From contig CAADVN010000050.1 of the NCBI GenBank assembly GCA_900752445.1, forward strand, positions 1 to 42,410: a DNA stretch of 42,410 nt, given 5' to 3'. Under the pieces are notes generated by a model that saw only the letters and a list, made by a program, of their open reading frames with translations, was not told the origin of the DNA and searched no databases. Source of the stretch: an uncultured Oscillospiraceae bacterium (lineage in GTDB: Bacteria > Bacillota > Clostridia > Oscillospirales > Oscillospiraceae). This document shows positions 33,212-39,036 of the stretch, piece after piece. Position 1 is the first letter of the stretch. Each line of letters starts with the position of its first letter. Position numbers and translations under genes: made by a program.

Positions 33212-33581
33212 CTACCTTTCGCAAGACTTCAAACTTCAAGGCGGCAAGGTCGGAAATGGCGGCTCGCACTTCAACGGACAGCGTATTGTAGGGCGTTCCG
33301 TATTCGTTGAGGGCACGGGCGATCTGATTAAGGTTGCCGCCGATTTTTCCGTATTCGGCTATCAACTTTCCAACAGCGGACAGCAGTTCATCATTGACCG
33401 GGGAAACGGTAACAATGGGGCGAATGGTCGCCCTTGTAATGGCTTGTCGGATAAACTCGGCTTGGCTCATGTCATAATTCTTTAGCCGTTCCGTGAAGTC
33501 GGCATATTCTTCTTCGGTCATGCGTGTCTTGACTACATGGCTTCGGTGGGGCGTATTGTATCGCTTTCCTATGGGTATCAA
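33174..33581 (-). CDS. mobC: MobC-family relaxosome accessory protein
   Basis: Up to 135 residues: a ribbon-helix-helix-like N-terminal part (VVKTRMTEEEYADFTERLKNYDMSQAEFIRQAI) and the MobC signature KIGGNLNQIARALNEYG. It helps the relaxase open oriT. The outermost start is a TTG at 33581 that directly abuts GGAG, so real initiation may be a few codons later or at Met21 (33521). Just upstream lie inverted repeats likely to include oriT. Confidence 0.9.
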   Translation of the reverse strand: MIPIGKRYNTPHRSHVVKTRMTEEEYADFTERLKNYDMSQAEFIRQAITRATIRPIVTVSPVNDELLSAVGKLIAEYGKIGGNLNQIARALNEYGTPYNTLSVEVRAAISDLAALKFEVLRKVGDAVGNIQAYQL

Positions 33582-33639
33582 CTCCTTTCACTTACCGCCG
33601 TTTTGTGGGCGATTTTTTAAGTATTTTTTGGTGGGATTT

Positions 33640-33700
33640 TCAAGCGGCACAAGCCGCATAGCAGGGTTTGGGGAAGGCACTCCCCAACAAGATTCCGATG
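33640..33700. other. Candidate oriT region upstream of mobC
   Basis: Two hairpins sit 60-110 bases upstream of mobC: GCGGC-acaa-GCCGC (33644-33657) and TTGGGGA-aggcac-TCCCCAA (33668-33687, perfect 7-bp arms), followed by gattccgatgggg. oriT of mobilizable elements normally lies here and contains such repeats. No nic site can be named from sequence alone. The following 33701-33905 contains no gene. Confidence 0.4.
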
Positions 33701-33909
33701 GGGCAGAATGAGCGAACGGCGAATTATGGCACCTCGGTAGAATCTTGCTCTGACAACTCACGCTCTGCTCCTGCCGTAAAACTGCGTATTTCTCCCTCTG
33801 CTGCCTACAACGACAGGAAAGGCATTTTGCCAAAGAATGTGGATAATTTTTTTGAAAAAATGGGCGTGAAAAAACGGCTTGCCATGCAAACCGTTCAAAA
33901 AACATATAC

Positions 33910-33970
33910 TTGATTTATGAGAAATCAACCTGAGATCAGGGAGGGCAGGCACAGCTTGTGCTTGCCCTCC
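33910..33970. other. Two strong inverted repeats downstream of the oriT region
   Basis: TTGATTT-atgag-AAATCAA (33910-33928) and a 14-bp hairpin (33940-33953 with 33957-33970, one G-T pair, loop GCT). No clear T-run follows on either strand, so these look like structural or binding elements rather than terminators. Confidence 0.5.
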
Positions 33971-34061
33971 TTGTCTGCCGAAAAGCGAAACAAGCTGCGG
34001 CTGTCAATGGCGCGTAAGCGTTTATCTCGACCATTGACGGGTGCAGCCTGTTTTGCTATCT
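33960..34061 (+). repeat. Direct repeat copy 1 with nested stem-loop
   Basis: About 100 bases diverged from, but collinear with, 37679-37779. The core has GTCAATGG (34003-34010) pairing with CCATTGAC (34031-34038), an inner CGC-gtaa-GCG stem, and the conserved tail GCCTGTTTTGCTATCT. It lies at the left border of the AT-rich cargo. I see nothing further in 34062-34300. Confidence 0.75.
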
Positions 34062-34340
34062 TTCGTGATGAATTTATAGAAGACGATGCCCTCATTTTTC
34101 TCTGCGGCACAATATCGGTAGCCGCCACCAATATTGTCTAAAGACAGGAGCAAGGAGTTTTCATATGGGCAATTCGCACCGTTCCCCTTTACCATTTTCA
34201 AAGTGCCTCTCACAGCTGCCCGTTCATAGAAAATTCACAAACAGATTACTGCCGCCATATTGAAAAAGATGGTCATTATATGGTAGACTTATTATGCGGA
34301 TAGAATACCTATCTGACAAACTATGATTGGAGGTAACGCC

Positions 34341-34445
34341 ATGTATCGTCCCAATGATGCCCGGTTCGGTTTTGCGTGTTGGTGGTATTGGTGCGGCTCC
34401 CGATTATGGAGAGGTCGTATCAAAATCGTTTCTGTTGGCGCATAG
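34341..34445 (+). CDS. Trp-rich 34-residue leader peptide
   Basis: A short frame with an excellent ribosome site (ATTGGAGG, 7 bases before ATG). The peptide starts MYRPNDARFGFACWWYWCG and ends with a basic segment (LWRGRIKIVSVGA). It contains four Trp and two Cys and is directly followed, within one base of the stop, by a hairpin with a T-rich tail. Leader peptides plus attenuators precede inducible genes on many Firmicute mobile elements, so a regulatory role for the cargo downstream is inferred. Confidence 0.6.
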   Translation: MYRPNDARFGFACWWYWCGSRLWRGRIKIVSVGA

Positions 34446-34490
34446 GCCGGACTGGTGATTAGTCGGCTTGTGCGCCTTTTTCTTGCACAA
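34446..34490 (+). terminator. Attenuator-like hairpins after the leader peptide
   Basis: GCC(g)GACT (34446-34453) pairs with AGTCGGC (34461-34467) with one bulge, followed by CCTTTTT (34475-34481). A competing hairpin TTGTGC (34468-34473) with GCACAA (34485-34490) would put the T-run in its loop. The two cannot both position the T-run for termination, which fits an attenuation switch driven by the leader peptide. Confidence 0.5.
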
Positions 34491-34643
34491 TAGGATGGTT
34501 GTTGTTTATCCTTAAAAGAATTGTAGAATTTCTACGACCCACAACGAAGTATTCGTACTTATTAACTGAAAGAGACTGCACCGGGTTATACATCTCTGCC
34601 GGAAGTGGTACAGGAAATTCATCATACCGATACCGAAGGTGGA

Positions 34644-34751
34644 ATGAGCATAATTGTGTTCAATACTCGGTATGGGTTTATGCGCTGGGCTGCTTATTTC
34701 GCCCTCTGCTTTTGGAGGTTAAGATTGAAATTCAACAGGTATGTTGCATAG
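34644..34751 (+). CDS. Second short leader-like ORF (35 codons), doubtful
   Basis: Frame MSIIVFNTRYGFMRWAAYFAL ending in a basic tail (WRLRLKFNRYVA). GGTGGA lies directly before the ATG. The N-x-R-[FY]-G-F core with following Trp residues resembles that of the 34341 peptide (NDARFGF). It could be a second leader peptide or the remnant of a longer gene; the frame is open for about 20 more codons upstream without a start. Confidence 0.25.
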   Translation: MSIIVFNTRYGFMRWAAYFALCFWRLRLKFNRYVA

Positions 34752-34831
34752 TACTTATCGTTTACAATATGATTTAAGACTATGCGCAGTTGTTAGATGC
34801 TACGAATATCTATTGCAAAGGAGTGATTATT

Positions 34832-35434
34832 TTGAAACCGAAAAGACTGTTGGCTGTATTGCTAACACTAATTTTAACCTGTTCATTTGTAACTTCTGCA
34901 TCAGCAGCTTCTTGTGGTGAATATGTTGATTGGACATGGAAAAATGGCACCTCATCGTTATCTGTGCAGATGTTCCCGTCTGCATACGATTTTTATGATA
35001 ATATTTATGCCGTTTACCAGTCTTGGAATGACATATCCTCAGCGGTTTCCATTGATGGATTTACATACTACGCAGATGGAACTAACCAAAATAAGGATAT
35101 TCAAATTGTTGGTGCTGCACTTACGGGAACAACTTTAGCGAACACAAGTATATATAGCAAAAACATTCTAGGTGTTTATACCCAGCAAGGTTTTTGGTCT
35201 TATACAGGAAAAGTTAGTAAAGCTGTTATCACCATTGACACATCAGGTAGATTTGGTGGACAGACAGACACATGGGAAAGAAAAACAATAATCCATGAAT
35301 TGGGACACGCACTGGCGTTAGATCATCCGTCCTGTACTAACCGAGCTATTATGCACCAAACCAGTTCTTCTTATGTTTCAAGTTCAATGCAATCACACGA
35401 TAGAGATTGTCTGATTGAGAAATGGGGTGAATAA
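34832..35434 (+). CDS. Secreted matrixin-like zinc metalloprotease
   Basis: About 200 residues from TTG 34832, chosen because AAAGGAG lies 8 bases before it. The signal peptide is KPKRLLAVLLTLILTCSFV with cleavage after SASA. The catalytic motif is HELGHALALDH (His155, His159, His165 as zinc ligands, Glu156 as base), followed by AIMHQ, the Met-turn of metzincins (Met174). There is no propeptide cysteine switch or C-terminal domain, so it is a minimal M10-type protease. It starts a run of four secreted or anchored proteins on the element. AT-rich codon use contrasts with the mobility genes and the host. Confidence 0.88.
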   Translation: MKPKRLLAVLLTLILTCSFVTSASAASCGEYVDWTWKNGTSSLSVQMFPSAYDFYDNIYAVYQSWNDISSAVSIDGFTYYADGTNQNKDIQIVGAALTGTTLANTSIYSKNILGVYTQQGFWSYTGKVSKAVITIDTSGRFGGQTDTWERKTIIHELGHALALDHPSCTNRAIMHQTSSSYVSSSMQSHDRDCLIEKWGE

Positions 35435-35436
35435 GT

Positions 35437-36057
35437 ATGACTAAAAGAACAAAAAGCATTCCGGTTTTGCTTGGTACTCTATTCCTGTTGATTCTTGTTG
35501 TTGCTGCTTCTTTAACTTCATTTTTGGGAAGCAAGACGCATTACAATATTCTTGCAACCGACAGATTGCAATTAGCACCTACTTATGCTGACTTGCAAAA
35601 TGTAAGTGATATTGTTGTTAAAGCGACAGTTATTCCCGGAAAAGAAAACAAGTTAATTACAGCAGACGATGGCACAGTTGTCTTTGGCTATACCATTACG
35701 CAGCTTAATGTCACAGAAGTATTCAAAGGAAATATCAATGAGGACTATCCCATTAACATTACCGAAGAATACTACACTCTTTCAGGAAATGGGAATGAGG
35801 TTTACACCCAAGGAAATTATATGCCCGCACAAGAAAGTGGCGAATATATTTTCTTCTTAAAAGCATACGACAGCACCAGCCCCTATGCCGGAATGTATTT
35901 TCCTGTTGATTTGGAGTATGGTAAGTATTCTGTTGATCTGGCTGAAACCTTTACTACACCAGCAAATGCTTCAGCAGCAGAATATGAGGTCATTGCCCTT
36001 GATGAAAAATATGTTGAGTTTGCCACAAGAGTAATTGAAGATTATTTACAAAACTAA
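35437..36057 (+). CDS. Membrane-anchored extracytoplasmic protein, cargo partner of the protease
   Basis: 206 residues: an N-terminal membrane span (SIPVLLGTLFLLILVVAASL) and an exported domain. The domain has the pattern of a small beta-barrel: SDIVVKATVIPGKEN, TITQLNVTEVFKGNI, YMPAQESGEYIFFLKAYD, MYFPVDLEYGKYSV. This layout (carry-over strand, V-x-E-V-x-K-G, then G-E-Y-I-F-F-L) occurs in uncharacterised Firmicute exported proteins; I cannot name the family. It begins 2 bases after the protease stop, so coexpression is certain. An inhibitor or membrane tether for the protease is possible but unproven. Confidence 0.8.
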   Translation: MTKRTKSIPVLLGTLFLLILVVAASLTSFLGSKTHYNILATDRLQLAPTYADLQNVSDIVVKATVIPGKENKLITADDGTVVFGYTITQLNVTEVFKGNINEDYPINITEEYYTLSGNGNEVYTQGNYMPAQESGEYIFFLKAYDSTSPYAGMYFPVDLEYGKYSVDLAETFTTPANASAAEYEVIALDEKYVEFATRVIEDYLQN

Positions 36058-36072
36058 GAAAGGAAATTCAAA

Positions 36073-36540
36073 ATGAAAAAGAGAATTTTTGCATTAGCAG
36101 TAGCAGTCATGATGTTGGCTTCTTTTGCTACAACCGCTTCTGCTGCCGAAACGCAGAATCCATACGAACTGCCCTATGATGTAGATAGCGGAGAAATGTT
36201 TGAATGTAGCGAATCCCTTGCCGTGGGAGATATACGAACCAGAGCTATTTTAGGAACAGGCACCCTTTACCATTCCGACCCTCTCATCGGTTATCCAAAA
36301 GCATACGCCTATACAGAGGCCTACGACACTTCATATAAAGTTCGTGCAAAATGCGATGTCAACAGTAACGGTGAGGGTGTCGATACAACAGGTTGGAAAG
36401 AGCTTAAAAACACCAAAGCGTGTAACTCCGGCACAATTCAAGCAACCACGGCTCGTTGTATTTTCGATGGCTTCCACGAAATTCAGACAACTTCCACTTC
36501 CAGCATGGGATCTGCTCAAACTACGGCATCCTATAATTGA
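36073..36540 (+). CDS. Small secreted protein with four cysteines, cargo
   Basis: 155 residues with a clean signal peptide (MKKRIFALAVAVMMLASFATTASA, cut before AETQ). The mature part begins with an acidic Pro/Tyr-rich segment (NPYELPYDVDSGEMFECSES), then a beta-rich domain (TLYHSDPLIGYPKAYAYTEAYD, KVRAKCDVNSNG, TARCIFDGFHEIQTT). Four cysteines could form two disulfides. It could be a secreted effector, bacteriocin-like peptide or protease substrate. AAAGGAAA lies 7 bases upstream. It ends before a 13-bp hairpin. Confidence 0.78.
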   Translation: MKKRIFALAVAVMMLASFATTASAAETQNPYELPYDVDSGEMFECSESLAVGDIRTRAILGTGTLYHSDPLIGYPKAYAYTEAYDTSYKVRAKCDVNSNGEGVDTTGWKELKNTKACNSGTIQATTARCIFDGFHEIQTTSTSSMGSAQTTASYN

Positions 36541-36549
36541 TTAAACCAC

Positions 36550-36600
36550 GGGGCATAACAATAATCTGCAAATGTGTGGGGAATTGTTATGCCCCACTTT
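36550..36600 (+). terminator. Hairpin after the secreted protein gene
   Basis: GGGGCATAACAAT (36550-36562) pairs perfectly with ATTGTTATGCCCC (36583-36595). Followed by actttata, a weak T-run, so termination may be partial, with some read-through into the lipoprotein gene. Confidence 0.6.
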
Positions 36601-36620
36601 ATAGGGAGAGGTATATGTAA

Positions 36621-37565
36621 GTGAAACTAAAAAGATTCTTTTGCGCTTTGCTGATTATGACAATATGCGTATTATTTGCTTCTTGTGATTATTCCGACAA
36701 TGATAAACACTTGGATTTCGCAGATGAATATAGAGAATATGGAAATATGCTTGTTTTAGGCGTTGTCAACGATACAGATTTGACCGAGGACGGAGTTGTA
36801 TATCTTGATTCCATTACAGATAACTTAAACATACAATTTGCAAACTTGACCGAATACGATTCGGAGTACATATTAAAACTGTTTTTGGATTACGAAGAAA
36901 TTGAGTATTTTATTGATGATGAAATCAAAAACGGATATGTTTTTCAAGCAAAATCCGATGAATCGTTGATTATTCCTGTGAAGCTCAATTCATCAATAGA
37001 CTTCAATAATTCTCATATACTCACTGTCGCGGTCTTGACCGCACCAAACAAACACGCAAAAAAAAGTGATTTAATGAGTAATTCCTATGGAATGGTTCTT
37101 AGCTACGAACTTGCTCCGCGTGATGGCACGCGAAGTATCTCAACAAATAAAATATGTAGTGATCCTACAAAATATTTGGAACTAAACTATCAAGGGTTGA
37201 TGTTAAATCTTGATTTTGATGCTGCAAACAATGCTACAACACAATTTCCACCACAGAATATATTTGCAAAGGCTGGGGAAACTATAACATTGGCATACCG
37301 TGCTGGAAACTATGAAAATGCAAGTGAGCTGATGGTCATTGTCCTTATAGATTGGAAACAAAGCCAAATAAATGATGTTAATTCTCTCTATATTAGGAAT
37401 AAGCCCGGATACATAGGTTATGGTGAATTGAACATTACCACTCCACTTCAAGCTGGTGAATACGAAGTGACGGCCTTTGTAGTAGACTCTCCGTTTAGTT
37501 TAAGAGATTTCAATACTTTCCATACTCATGATACAGCATATCGCTTTACTTTAACAGTGCAATAA
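36621..37565 (+). CDS. Secreted lipoprotein, cargo
   Basis: 314 residues from GTG 36621 (AGGGAGAGG about 10 bases upstream). Lipoprotein signal KLKRFFCALLIMTICVLFASC (lipobox LFAS-C). The mature protein is acidic with two beta-sandwich-like parts: an N-terminal region with LDSITDNLNIQFANLTEYD and LIIPVKLNSSIDFN, and a C-terminal region with AKAGETITLAYRAGNYENAS and PLQAGEYEVTAFVVDSPFSL. There is no catalytic motif. Adhesion or recognition is plausible for such folds. Strongly AT-rich. Last gene before the right junction. Confidence 0.8.
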   Translation: MKLKRFFCALLIMTICVLFASCDYSDNDKHLDFADEYREYGNMLVLGVVNDTDLTEDGVVYLDSITDNLNIQFANLTEYDSEYILKLFLDYEEIEYFIDDEIKNGYVFQAKSDESLIIPVKLNSSIDFNNSHILTVAVLTAPNKHAKKSDLMSNSYGMVLSYELAPRDGTRSISTNKICSDPTKYLELNYQGLMLNLDFDAANNATTQFPPQNIFAKAGETITLAYRAGNYENASELMVIVLIDWKQSQINDVNSLYIRNKPGYIGYGELNITTPLQAGEYEVTAFVVDSPFSLRDFNTFHTHDTAYRFTLTVQ

Positions 37566-37678
37566 AATATCTATAATGAACTACCCGTACCGTTGGCAAC
37601 GGCATAACCGCTAACTTAATACATCAATTATCGTAAATTCAGATAAACAAATGATACTGGGCGGTTAAGCACTCTTGG

Positions 37679-37779
37679 GCTTGTTCGCCTTGTTGTCATA
37701 AAGCAAAATGGGCGGCAACTGTCAATGGCGGGCGTAGCCCGTTCATGACCGTTGACTGCTACTGCCTGTTTTGCTATCT
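37679..37779 (+). repeat. Direct repeat copy 2 with nested stem-loop
   Basis: Collinear with 33960-34061. The 61 bases from CTGTCAATGGCG to GCTATCT align without a gap. GTCAATGG (37721-37728) pairs with CCGTTGAC (37749-37756) allowing one G-T, and the inner stem is CGGGC-gta-GCCCG. The inner stem differs from copy 1 on both sides yet stays paired. It lies 80 bases from the right junction. In 37566-37678 only a short CCGTT-ggc-AACGG hairpin is seen. Confidence 0.75.
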
Positions 37780-37854
37780 CCCCTTTGGCTGTTCGGAATA
37801 GCGGCGGGGCTGCTGTCCTCGTCTGTGTTTGTGGTCTGCTTCTTTATTGCCCTT

Positions 37855-37861
37855 GCGCGTT
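37855..37861. other. Right junction (attR) of the ubiD-inserted element
   Basis: GCGCGTT, partner of GCGCCTT at 27577-27583. The host ubiD reading frame resumes at 37862. Confidence 0.75.
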
Positions 37862-38003
37862 CGGCCACGAGCTGAACCCCGTCGTGCGCGGCAACGTTGC
37901 GGCAAAGATGGGCTTCGACTGCACATACCCGGTGCCCAAACCGCCCGAGTACACGCGCGTGAGCTTTATGGACGTAGACCCCGGCAAATACGATATACGC
38001 TGA
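37862..38003 (+). pseudogene. ubiD: 3' remnant of ubiD
   Basis: In frame after the junction: completion of Phe400, then GHELNPVVRGNVAAKMGFDC, TYPVPKPPEY, TRVSFMDVDPGKYDIR and TGA. The V-A-A-K-M-G-x-D segment is the conserved C-terminus of UbiD decarboxylases. It has host-like GC-rich codon use and is followed at once by a terminator. Alone it has no start and is untranslated unless the element is excised. Confidence 0.93.
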
Positions 38004-38039
38004 AAAAGGCCGCGAGCACCAGAGGTGCCCGCGGCTTTT
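38004..38039. terminator. Bidirectional terminator after ubiD
   Basis: GCCGCGAGCACC (38009-38020) pairs with GGTGCCCGCGGC (38024-38035), one mismatch, flanked by AAAA and TTTT, so it can stop the ubiD operon on plus and the convergent gene on minus. Confidence 0.8.
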
Positions 38040-38066
38040 GCCATTGTCTCACGGCTCGCACTCAGG

Positions 38067-38933
38067 TCACAGCACGTATTCCGCCGCGTTTATGACCTTG
38101 GTGCCCGACATGGCGGCGCCTATGCCGAAGAGGTCCATGCCCTTGCCGCCTATTTTCCCGACGTCCTTGCTGACCATGCCTGCCGCGTCCTCCTGCTCCT
38201 CGCTGCACTCTACGACGCCGCAGCTCTCTATGTGCAGGCGAGCCTCTATGAGCTCCGGCGGGATATCGGCGGCGAGCTTAACGATACCGCAATCGCTGAT
38301 CTCCACGCCCTCAGCCTGCTGCTCCAGCATCCGCCTCGTGACCTTCACGATGGGCTTATCCTCAAGTATCGCCCCCTCGGGCTTTACCGTCTTGACCTCG
38401 CCCGATATCCCGGACAGCAGTTCCAGGAGCCTTTCCCTGTGCTGCTGCGGCACGCGCACGTCGCCTCGGACGTTCAGGTATTCCAGCTCGTCCAGCGCGC
38501 CGCCGTCTTCCGGCACGCGCACGTCGCCTATGACATAGAGCTTCCTGCCATGGCGGCGCAGGGCGCCCTTGTCGAGCGCGACGTCGTCCTGCACCACGGC
38601 GGTGCCGTCCGGGACGACGGTGAGCTCCGCCCGCTCATCTATGAGGTCTGCCAGCGCCGCCACCTTCGACTCGGCGACGATGGCCTCCCTCGCGCTGAAC
38701 TTGGCGCCCTTGCTTTTGAGCGCCTCTGCGTCCAGCCCGGCGTCTACCATGATGAGGCGCCTCTCGGCCCAGTACAGCGCGCTTTTGGCACGCAGAGCGA
38801 ACAGCCTGTCGATGACGGCGTTGCGCTTGAGGACTATCGCCCCGTCCGGGTAGCAAGCAATGTCCGTGTCCGGACACTCACGAAACTCAAATACTCCCGG
38901 CCGCTGGGCCGGGAGTATTTTTCGGCGGCGCAT
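38067..38933 (-). CDS. Conserved hypothetical protein, probably truncated at its 5' end
   Basis: The open frame from ATG 38933 gives 288 residues, but its first ~18 codons read through a perfect 13-bp terminator-type hairpin and no ribosome site precedes the ATG. The credible protein starts near YPDGAIVLKRNAVIDRLFAL (about residue 28 on). It then has LYWAERRLIMVDAGLDAEAL and repeated short strand units (LYVIGDVRVPEDGG, LEYLNVRGDVRVPQ, VKPEGAILEDKPIVKV) suggesting a beta-helix-like or polymer-forming shape. I do not recognise the family. The likeliest reading is that element 2 inserted into this gene and carried its N-terminus away. Confidence 0.6.
   Translation of the reverse strand: MRRRKILPAQRPGVFEFRECPDTDIACYPDGAIVLKRNAVIDRLFALRAKSALYWAERRLIMVDAGLDAEALKSKGAKFSAREAIVAESKVAALADLIDERAELTVVPDGTAVVQDDVALDKGALRRHGRKLYVIGDVRVPEDGGALDELEYLNVRGDVRVPQQHRERLLELLSGISGEVKTVKPEGAILEDKPIVKVTRRMLEQQAEGVEISDCGIVKLAADIPPELIEARLHIESCGVVECSEEQEDAAGMVSKDVGKIGGKGMDLFGIGAAMSGTKVINAAEYVL
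38890..38922 (+). terminator. Perfect 13-bp terminator hairpin at the element/gene border
   Basis: AATACTCCCGGCC (38890-38902) pairs with GGCCGGGAGTATT (38907-38919), loop GCTG, followed by T-run 38918-38922 on plus. It may also act weakly on the minus-strand repA transcript. Confidence 0.75.
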
Positions 38934-38953
38934 ACTTGCGTATGCTTGGTTTT

Positions 38954-39036
38954 CCGTGACAGCCGTGACGACCGTGACGATGTTTTTAAAACAGCGCCGC
39001 TCTTTTCTTAGCCGTCACAGCCGTCGCGGTCGTCAC
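38954..39036. repeat. Symmetrical array of 9-bp-spaced CGTGAC repeats
   Basis: Three direct CCGTGAC units at 38954, 38963 and 38972 (9-bp period) face three inverted units CGTCAC/CGTCGC/CGTCAC at 39013, 39022 and 39031, also with a 9-bp period; the last overlaps the repA stop. The 9-bp spacing and position next to a RepA-type gene suggest iterons or an origin. The halves can also fold into a long hairpin. Confidence 0.6.

Larger units (their letters stand above)
27582..37861. mobile_element. 10.28-kb integrative mobilizable element inserted in ubiD
   Basis: Between the two ubiD halves, 10,278 bp of DNA carry a large serine recombinase at the left edge, tnpW, a dnaC-like gene, a replisome organizer, a small conserved protein, relaxase, mobC and a secreted-protein cargo. 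There are no conjugation (type IV secretion) genes, so it is mobilizable rather than self-transmissible. TnpW plus a TnpX-like recombinase point to the Tn4451-related group. Base composition differs from the host: the mobility half is moderately GC-rich and the cargo is clearly AT-rich. Confidence 0.93.

Noticed and set aside
34499..34777. 92-codon frame before the protease gene
   Set aside because: Mixed residues without a ribosome site. A competing frame (34644-34751) is more peptide-like, though also doubtful.
27577..37861. GA as the crossover dinucleotide, as in TnpX/TndX elements
   Set aside because: Neither junction has a shared GA or TC. Only GCGC and TT are common to both ends.
38067..38933. 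Complete gene starting at ATG 38933
   Set aside because: The first codons translate a perfect terminator hairpin and no ribosome site is present, so a truncated gene is more likely.
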